DNA of 10,888 nt from Actinomycetota bacterium (lineage in GTDB: Bacteria; Actinomycetota; Humimicrobiia; Humimicrobiales; Humimicrobiaceae), in assembly GCA_003563375.1 (NCBI GenBank), contig PWSB01000170.1:1-10888 (forward strand), written 5' to 3'. Positions 6,369 through 10,888 of the stretch are shown here, piece by piece; the first letter of the stretch is position 1; each line of letters begins with the position of its first letter. The notes beneath the pieces were generated by a model, which was not told the origin of the DNA, searched no databases, and saw only the letters and a program-made list of their open reading frames with translations. The translations under genes were made by a program, and so were the position numbers.

Positions 6369-7787
6369 ATGGAAGCAATAAGGCCAGGCTTAAAGGTAAA
6401 GCCCAGGATAGGGCTGCTCCCTACCGGACACAAGATATATTGGAGCCAGTTCCCAGACCTGAAGCGGATGGGCACGAAGATGTATAAAAAACTTGCTGAA
6501 AGGCTTGGTGCCCTCGGTGAGGTGGCAGCTCCGGAGCTTGTGGACACAAAGGAAAAGGCTATAGCTGCAGCATCTTTTTTTAAGAAAAAAGATATCGATA
6601 TACTCCTCATTTTCCCTTTCGGCTATACAACCGGTATGTGTATAGTCCCTGTAGTAAAAGATATAGATGTGCCCATCCGGCTGTTAAATGCCCATGAAGA
6701 CAGGTCCTATGACCTTTCCGGAGCAGATACCACAAGGTTTCTCCATCACGAAGGGGTCTGCTGCATACCGGAATATTCAGGTACCCTGGTCAGCCTGGGC
6801 AAGGGTTTTAAGGTGAGGACCGGGCATTTTCAGGATAGCCGCCTTTGGGATGAGTTAGCTGCAGATTGCAACGGGGCAGCAGCAGCAAAGGTATTTAAAA
6901 GGCTTAATTTCGGAGTAATCGGTGAGACCTATACCAATATGACTGATATGCCTGTGGATGAGCACAGGCTGCTCCGGGCCACAGGAAAACTTTTGCTAAG
7001 GCCTGAAGTGGAAGAGATACAAGAGGCTTTCAAAAGGGTAGGCGAGGACCAGCTGGAGGATATGTATGCCCAGTTCCGAGATTTTTATGCTGTGGATGAA
7101 ACGGTCACAAACCAGCATATGAGGCTTTCTGCACAGATAGCCGTAGCATATGATGAGATCATTGCTAAAAAATATGATATAAGCGGTTTCGGTTATTACT
7201 GGTGGGGGGAGAAAGACTGGGTGACCAGGCTAAGGTCCCAGTCTGCCCTGGCAGTGTCAAGATTGGCTGCCCTGGGCAGGCCAGGTGTGACCGAGGGAGA
7301 TGTAAAGACCGCAATGGCTATGAAGGTAATGGATATTTTGGGCGGCGGAGGCATGTTTGTAGAGTTTTTTTCCATGGATTTTGAAGAAGATTTCATCCTT
7401 GTGGGCCATGACGGGCCAAGCAATATAAATGTAGCAGAGGGAAAACCAAGACTTCAGCAATTAGAGGTGCACCACGGCAAGACAGGCCATGGCCTAGGGA
7501 TTGATTTCAGGATGAAAAAAGGCCCTATCACCCTGCTGAACCTTACCCAGTTCGATGCAGGGGATACCTTTAAACTTATATATACCATAGGGGAGGCCAT
7601 AGAAGGGGATATATTAAATATAGGAAATCCCAATTGCAGGGTCAGGGTCAAAAAACCTATACACCGTTTTATGGATGACTGGTGCCAGCAGGGGCCTTCA
7701 CACCATATTGCTCTGGGCATAGGGGACCACTCACTCGACCTGGAAGCATTTGCTGAAGGGATGGGATTTAAATGTGCAGCCGTATAG
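6369..7787 (+). CDS. L-arabinose-isomerase-like protein (AraA/FucI fold)
   Basis: This 472-residue protein aligns by eye with AraA along most of its length. The N-terminal strand KPRIGLLPTG (11-20) is followed by GKGFKVRTGHFQD (144-156), matching the AraA 'HKVVVGHWQD' segment. The C-terminal metal site shows E309 (TEGD), E332 (MFVEFFS), H347 (VGHDGP) and H445/H446 (PSHHIA), equivalent to E306, E333, H350 and H450 of E. coli AraA. IAEGKPR-like (VAEGKPR, 355-361) and the closing SLDLEAFAEGMGFK also match. A Mn-dependent aldose-ketose isomerase is expected, but the family is broad and true AraA is usually near 500 residues, so the substrate is open. AAGGG (6356-6360), eight bases before the ATG, serves as ribosome site. 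It follows the FucI-like gene by 13 bp, so the two distant relatives sit in tandem. Confidence 0.82.
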   Translation: MEAIRPGLKVKPRIGLLPTGHKIYWSQFPDLKRMGTKMYKKLAERLGALGEVAAPELVDTKEKAIAAASFFKKKDIDILLIFPFGYTTGMCIVPVVKDIDVPIRLLNAHEDRSYDLSGADTTRFLHHEGVCCIPEYSGTLVSLGKGFKVRTGHFQDSRLWDELAADCNGAAAAKVFKRLNFGVIGETYTNMTDMPVDEHRLLRATGKLLLRPEVEEIQEAFKRVGEDQLEDMYAQFRDFYAVDETVTNQHMRLSAQIAVAYDEIIAKKYDISGFGYYWWGEKDWVTRLRSQSALAVSRLAALGRPGVTEGDVKTAMAMKVMDILGGGGMFVEFFSMDFEEDFILVGHDGPSNINVAEGKPRLQQLEVHHGKTGHGLGIDFRMKKGPITLLNLTQFDAGDTFKLIYTIGEAIEGDILNIGNPNCRVRVKKPIHRFMDDWCQQGPSHHIALGIGDHSLDLEAFAEGMGFKCAAV

Positions 7788-7811
7788 GATGGAATTTAAA
7801 TAAAAGGATAC

Positions 7812-7840
7812 TTTAAAAAAAACCATTTTAATTACATAAT
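7812..7840 (+). promoter_or_regulatory. Possible internal promoter before rhaA
   Basis: The gap before rhaA is the largest inside the operon (about 80 bp) and very A/T rich. It holds TTTAAA (7812-7817, 4 of 6 bases of the -35 consensus) and CATAAT (7835-7840, 5 of 6 bases of the -10 consensus) with a 17-bp spacer. Such matches arise easily in A/T-rich DNA. No palindrome like the one upstream of the regulator is seen here. Confidence 0.3.
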
Positions 7841-7859
7841 TTAAAAAAACTTTGGAAAT

Positions 7860-7863
7860 GGAG
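7860..7863 (+). promoter_or_regulatory. Ribosome binding site that decides the rhaA start
   Basis: GGAG lies six bases before ATG 7870. Upstream in-frame candidates TTG 7852 and ATG 7858 have no comparable site, and starting there would add residues beyond the usual N-terminus. Confidence 0.6.
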
Positions 7864-7869
7864 CAGAAA

Positions 7870-9129
7870 ATGGAAAAAAATAATTCATACCTTCGGGCAA
7901 AGGAAAGATACGCAAGCCTTGGAATAGATACAGATGTTGCTATTGAAAAAATAAAGGGGACCCCCGTCTCGATCCATTGCTGGCAAGGGGACGATGTGGC
8001 CGGTTTTGAAGCCAAAGGCCCCTCTCTCTCAGGCGGGGGAATACTTTCCACGGGCGCATATCCCGGGAAAGCCAAAAACATAAGCCAGCTCACCGATGAT
8101 ATAGACAAAGCCTTCTCCCTCATACCGGGGCATAAAAAACTTGCCCTGCATGCGATGTATGGGGATTTTAAAGGGAAGAGGATAGACAGGGACCAGATAG
8201 AGCCCGAACACTTTGACTGGTGGCTTTCCTGGGCCAGGGAAAGAGGCCACGGGCTTGATTTTAATCCTACCCTCTTTGCACACCCTAAACAGGATGAAGG
8301 ATATAGCCTGGCAAGCGAGGATAAGGGGATAAGGGACTTCTGGGTAGAACATGTCGCCAGGTCAAGGAAGGTAGGGGCTTACCTGGGCTCAAAATTAGGG
8401 TCATTGTGCACCAATAATATATGGATACCGGATGGGGAAAAAGATATCACCCCTTCAAGGGCGGTACATAGAAAATATCTTATAGACAGCCTGGACAGGG
8501 CCCTTGAGCAAAGCTACCCCGGATCGGATCTTTTAGATTCGGTGGAATCAAAGCTTTTTGGGATCGGTTATGAATACTACACCCCAGGTTCAAATGATTT
8601 TTACCTGCTGTATGCTGCCAGAAAAAATATAGCAATAACCCTGGATACAGGACATTTCCATCCAACAGAGCTGGTGTCTGATAAGATCAGTGCAATCCTT
8701 CCCTTCCTTCCTGCTGTCCTGCTTCATTTGAGCAGGGGGATAAGGTGGGACAGCGACCACGTCACCGTCCTAAACCAGGAAATAATAGATATAATGGCTG
8801 AGATCAAAAGGTCTGATGCCTTTGGCAAGGTCCATGTGGGCACTGACTTCTTCGATGGTTCCATAAACAGGATAGGGGCCTGGGCACTGGGGGCCAGGGC
8901 GGTAGCCAAGGCCATGCTGCATGCCCATCTTGAACCCACCGATAAGCTTCGGGCCTATGAAAAGGAGAGAAACTTTTTTGCCCGGCTTGCTTTGTTTGAA
9001 GAACTGAAGGCCATGCCTTTTGGCGATGTATGGGACCACTACCTGGATGGTGAAGGTATTGTCACTGACAGGGACTTGACAGGAGAGGTCATGTCTTACG
9101 AAAAGGACGTATTATCCAAAAGAGATTGA
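7870..9129 (+). CDS. rhaA: L-rhamnose isomerase
   Basis: RhaA interconverts L-rhamnose and L-rhamnulose. The ATG at 7870 is chosen over TTG 7852 and ATG 7858 because GGAG (7860-7863) lies six bases before it and because it gives 419 residues, the length of E. coli RhaA. Early family motifs are SIHCWQGDDVAGFE (34-47) and STGAYPGKAK (60-69). Every metal and catalytic residue is present at family spacing: E226, D259 (TLDTGHFHP), H262, H286 (LLHLSR), D294 and D296 (RWDSDH) and D326 (GTDFFDGS), corresponding to E. coli E234, D267, H270, H294, D302, D304 and D334. It is cytoplasmic. The usual partners, rhamnulokinase (rhaB), rhamnulose-1-phosphate aldolase (rhaD) and a rhamnose transporter, are not adjacent on either side. 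RhaA enzymes also act on L-mannose, L-lyxose and D-allose, so the true substrate here could differ. Confidence 0.95.
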   Translation: MEKNNSYLRAKERYASLGIDTDVAIEKIKGTPVSIHCWQGDDVAGFEAKGPSLSGGGILSTGAYPGKAKNISQLTDDIDKAFSLIPGHKKLALHAMYGDFKGKRIDRDQIEPEHFDWWLSWARERGHGLDFNPTLFAHPKQDEGYSLASEDKGIRDFWVEHVARSRKVGAYLGSKLGSLCTNNIWIPDGEKDITPSRAVHRKYLIDSLDRALEQSYPGSDLLDSVESKLFGIGYEYYTPGSNDFYLLYAARKNIAITLDTGHFHPTELVSDKISAILPFLPAVLLHLSRGIRWDSDHVTVLNQEIIDIMAEIKRSDAFGKVHVGTDFFDGSINRIGAWALGARAVAKAMLHAHLEPTDKLRAYEKERNFFARLALFEELKAMPFGDVWDHYLDGEGIVTDRDLTGEVMSYEKDVLSKRD

Positions 9130-9142
9130 GCTGGTATCTTGA

Positions 9143-9541
9143 TCACCTCACCGAGAAATCTACCTCTTCAACTAATTCCTGGTTCAGGTAAACATCTGCC
9201 CTGTAATCGCCAGAAGGGAAACCCTCAGCTATATGAATATTAAAATTAATATAGCCGGAGCCGGCTTGCTCCACAGATGAGACCTGTTCATCTATGATAT
9301 TTTCAGTCTCAAGGAAGGTCCATTCCACTTTAAGCTCGTCCTCTGGGGTTATATTCTCTACCTTTACAGTCAAATAGACATTATTTATTTCCCCCTCAAA
9401 AACCCCGGTCCCGCCCTCGGCAGCAATGTCTTCCTCAAGGGTTTCACTCAGGATTATGCTTTCTATGGAGACCGGCTGCTGGGAGCATCCCAGAAGAAAA
9501 AAGGCCAGTAACCCGGCCAGGATTACCATTTTAATTTTCAT
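9143..9541 (-). CDS. Small secreted lipoprotein of unknown function
   Basis: This 132-residue protein has a clear type-II signal peptide: basic start MKIKMV, hydrophobic core ILAGLLAFFLL and lipobox LLGC with the lipidated Cys at position 19. The mature part is acidic and looks beta-rich. A stretch near the end, FPSGDYRADVYLNQELVEEVDFSV, has the alternating pattern of an Ig-like or carbohydrate-binding-module-like strand pair (GDYRxxVYLN...V..V.F.V). I do not recognise a named family. AAAGGA lies six bases before the ATG and a good promoter lies further upstream. The gene converges on rhaA with only 13 bp between the stop codons, so it is a separate unit. It is probably anchored at the membrane surface; a link to sugar binding would be speculation. 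Confidence 0.82.
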   Translation of the reverse strand: MKIKMVILAGLLAFFLLGCSQQPVSIESIILSETLEEDIAAEGGTGVFEGEINNVYLTVKVENITPEDELKVEWTFLETENIIDEQVSSVEQAGSGYINFNIHIAEGFPSGDYRADVYLNQELVEEVDFSVR

Positions 9542-9582
9542 ATTTTATCCTTTATAATGCATAATATGTTCGAGCTTAACTT

Positions 9583-9611
9583 ATAATAGAAAAATTTATT
9601 AATAATGTAAA
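9583..9611 (-). promoter_or_regulatory. Promoter of the lipoprotein gene
   Basis: On the minus strand, TTTACA (9611-9606) and TATTAT (9588-9583) are spaced by 17 bp, about 42 bp before the lipoprotein ATG. Both hexamers match the sigma70 consensus at five of six positions. The region is shared with the gene going the other way, so the two units are divergently transcribed from a gap of about 100 bp. Confidence 0.55.
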
Positions 9612-9633
9612 CATTTAATAGAATCATTATATA
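9605..9633 (+). promoter_or_regulatory. Weak candidate promoter for the uracil-DNA glycosylase unit
   Basis: TATATA at 9628-9633 could be a -10 box, with ATGTAA (9605-9610) 17 bp upstream as a poor -35 box. That -35 would lie back to back with the -35 of the opposite promoter. The evidence is weak, but some promoter is needed here because the upstream gene points the other way. Confidence 0.25.
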
Positions 9634-9635
9634 AA

Positions 9636-9639
9636 GGGG
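9636..9639 (+). promoter_or_regulatory. Ribosome binding site supporting a TTG start
   Basis: AAAGGGG ends five bases before TTG 9645. In this frame no ATG or GTG lies near enough to serve, and the cluster cysteines begin at codon 18, so TTG is the credible start of the glycosylase. Confidence 0.6.
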
Positions 9640-9644
9640 TTTAT

Positions 9645-10271
9645 TTGGATGGCAGAAGGGAAAGGCTAAAGGAATTATTTCTTGATATAAAGGACTGCAA
9701 TGACTGCGGGCTCTGCAATACCAAGACCAGGTTTGTGTTCGGCAGCGGCAATGCTTCCGCAGAGCTCTTATTCATAGGTGAAGCCCCTGGCAAAAATGAA
9801 GATCTCCAGGGCCTGCCTTTCGTGGGGAGGGCGGGCCAGATCCTAGACGATCTCTTAGCTTCAATAGGGCTTCACAGGGGCCAGGTATTTATAACCAATG
9901 TCTTGAAATGCCGCCCGCCTAAAAACAGGGATCCCCGCCCCGAAGAAGTAGAGGCGTGCAAGGGCCATCTTTTTGAACAGATAAGCATAATAGGACCCAA
10001 GGTGATATGTACCCTTGGCAAACACTCTACACAACTGATATTGAACACTAAAAAAGGGATAAGCGGTCTCAGGGGAAGGGTGTACAGGACAGAAGAGAGG
10101 GTAGTTCTGCCTATAAACCACCCTGCTGCTGCCTTATATAACCCTCATAAGCTCGATGTCCTTAAAAAAGATTTTGAGAGGATAAAAACATTTTTGGACA
10201 AGGAAGAAACTGAAAAAGAGAGACCCGTAAAAGACATGGGGCAGGGTCCAAGGCAGCTGGGATTGTTCTAG
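9645..10271 (+). CDS. Family-4 uracil-DNA glycosylase (4Fe-4S)
   Basis: This 208-residue enzyme removes uracil from DNA. Four cysteines fit the 4Fe-4S cluster of family 4: C18 and C21 near the N-terminus, C89 (LKCRPP) and C105 (EACKGHL); C24 is an extra cysteine. Motif A is GEAPGKNED (45-53), the GLPFVGRAGQ loop follows (56-65), and motif B is INHPAA with H159. The start is TTG 9645, preceded by GGGG (9636-9639) five bases upstream; the nearby ATG at 9649 is in another frame that stops at once. The protein ends in QLGLF, which fits the bacterial sliding-clamp-binding pentapeptide (QL[SD]LF type) and suggests recruitment to replication forks. It heads a unit with tsaE and tsaB: its stop directly abuts the tsaE start. 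Confidence 0.93.
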   Translation: MDGRRERLKELFLDIKDCNDCGLCNTKTRFVFGSGNASAELLFIGEAPGKNEDLQGLPFVGRAGQILDDLLASIGLHRGQVFITNVLKCRPPKNRDPRPEEVEACKGHLFEQISIIGPKVICTLGKHSTQLILNTKKGISGLRGRVYRTEERVVLPINHPAAALYNPHKLDVLKKDFERIKTFLDKEETEKERPVKDMGQGPRQLGLF

Positions 10272-10748
10272 ATGAGAATAGAGATAAGTTCGGGATCTGC
10301 AGAATTTACCAGGCGCCTGGGAAAGGATTTTTCATCTGTCCTTCTCCCCGGCGATCTCATCATGCTCTCAGGAGACCTTGGGGGCGGCAAGACCACGTTC
10401 ATATCCGGGCTTGCCAAGGGACTGGGGATAAAAGAGGACATCACAAGCCCCAGTTTCACCCTTATAAATGAATACAGATACAGGCAGGGAAGATTTGTGC
10501 ATGCCGACCTTTACAGGCTTGAAGGGCTGCAGGATATCTCGGATATAGGGATGGATGACTACCTTTATGATGAAAACAGCATAGTATGCATCGAATGGGG
10601 GAATAAACTGGGGGGGACATTGGCCAAGGACCATCTGAATATCGATTTTGCTTATGAATGGGATGTTGAAAACAAGAGGAAAATAGTATTTAACTCTAAA
10701 AATAAATACTGGGACCTTAAATTAGAAAGGTTTGAGGAAATAATCTGA
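10272..10748 (+). CDS. tsaE: tRNA threonylcarbamoyladenosine biosynthesis ATPase TsaE
   Basis: TsaE is the P-loop ATPase that acts with TsaB and TsaD to transfer the threonylcarbamoyl group to A37 of ANN-decoding tRNAs. The 158-residue protein has the Walker A motif GDLGGGKTT (34-42), with Gly where most homologues have Ala (GDLGAGKTT). It is followed by TSPSFTLINEY (58-68) and HADLYRL (77-83). E108 in CIEWG closes the catalytic core. All these are diagnostic of the YjeE family. The ATG follows the previous stop with no gap, and the end overlaps the next start by one base (TGATG), so translation is probably coupled. The C-terminal 30 residues are charged and less conserved. Confidence 0.95.
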   Translation: MRIEISSGSAEFTRRLGKDFSSVLLPGDLIMLSGDLGGGKTTFISGLAKGLGIKEDITSPSFTLINEYRYRQGRFVHADLYRLEGLQDISDIGMDDYLYDENSIVCIEWGNKLGGTLAKDHLNIDFAYEWDVENKRKIVFNSKNKYWDLKLERFEEII

Positions 10749-10888
10749 TGTATATACTGGGCATAGACACTACCGCCGAGAAGATGAATATAGCGCTCAG
10801 CCAGGATGAGGATATCATCTCCTGCAAATCGGGGCAATTTAGAGAAAGACATATGGTAAATATAATGGGGTGCATAGATTCTGCGGTC
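10748..10888 (+). CDS. tsaB: tRNA threonylcarbamoyladenosine biosynthesis protein TsaB, 5' end only
   Basis: The first 47 codons are visible and run off the end of the window. The translation begins MYILGIDTTAEKMNIALSQD, matching the ILGIDTSTxxxxVAL start of TsaB (YeaZ), an ASKHA-fold protein that pairs with TsaD. RERHMVNIM is in the place of the usual R-x-H-S-E-x-L-x-P segment, with Val-Asn in place of Ser-Glu. The start ATG overlaps the tsaE stop by one base. The tsaE-tsaB order is a common bacterial arrangement and supports both names. Confidence 0.88.
   Translation, partial: MYILGIDTTAEKMNIALSQDEDIISCKSGQFRERHMVNIMGCIDSAV

Noticed and set aside
7202..7384. Plus-strand open frame of 60 codons inside the AraA-like gene
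   Set aside because: Out of frame within a gene whose metal ligands E309 and E332 are encoded here in the main frame.
1..10888. CRISPR arrays, insertion sequences, tRNA or rRNA genes, integrase or phage genes
   Set aside because: None recognised: no spaced direct repeats, no transposase motifs, no tRNA-like cloverleaf noticed, and coding sequence fills almost the whole window.

Overview
The window looks like a chromosomal segment of a bacterium. TsaE and TsaB are bacterial t6A-pathway proteins, Shine-Dalgarno sites are clear, and there is a type-II signal peptide lipoprotein. By eye the GC content is in the low 40s, and codon use leans heavily on AGG (Arg) and ATA (Ile). An uncultured or anaerobic lineage would fit, but the phylum cannot be fixed from the sequence alone.

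Layout. (1) Positions 1-180 hold the 3' end of an HD-domain phosphohydrolase-like gene. (2) Positions 181-266 are a regulatory gap with a good sigma70-type promoter (TTGTAA-17-TATTAT), followed at once by two near-perfect 16-bp palindromes where a LacI-family repressor would bind. (3) Positions 267-9129 are a run of eight same-strand genes, mostly with 3-30 bp gaps. In order they encode a LacI-family regulator, a TIM-barrel sugar isomerase/epimerase, an SDR dehydrogenase, an MBL-fold lactonase-like hydrolase, an L-rhamnonate-dehydratase-like enolase-superfamily enzyme, an L-fucose-isomerase-like protein, an L-arabinose-isomerase-like protein and L-rhamnose isomerase (rhaA). (4) A small lipoprotein gene at 9143-9541 runs the other way and converges on rhaA. 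(5) From 9645 a housekeeping cluster begins: family-4 uracil-DNA glycosylase, tsaE and the start of tsaB, packed with 0 and -1 bp spacing.

How the genes may work together. The main cluster reads as a self-regulated sugar catabolism operon for deoxyhexoses or related sugars. SDR, lactonase-like hydrolase and sugar-acid dehydratase, in consecutive order, match the first three steps of a non-phosphorylating oxidative route: aldose to aldonolactone to aldonate to 2-keto-3-deoxyaldonate. The same operon also carries three metal-dependent aldose-ketose isomerases and a TIM-barrel epimerase-type enzyme. It has no kinase, aldolase or transporter although both ends of the operon lie inside the window, so later steps and uptake must be encoded elsewhere. 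The combination of an oxidative trio with three isomerases, and an AHL-lactonase-type MBL enzyme in the lactonase position, is the most unusual thing here. Substrates are inferred, not shown; only RhaA can be named with high confidence.
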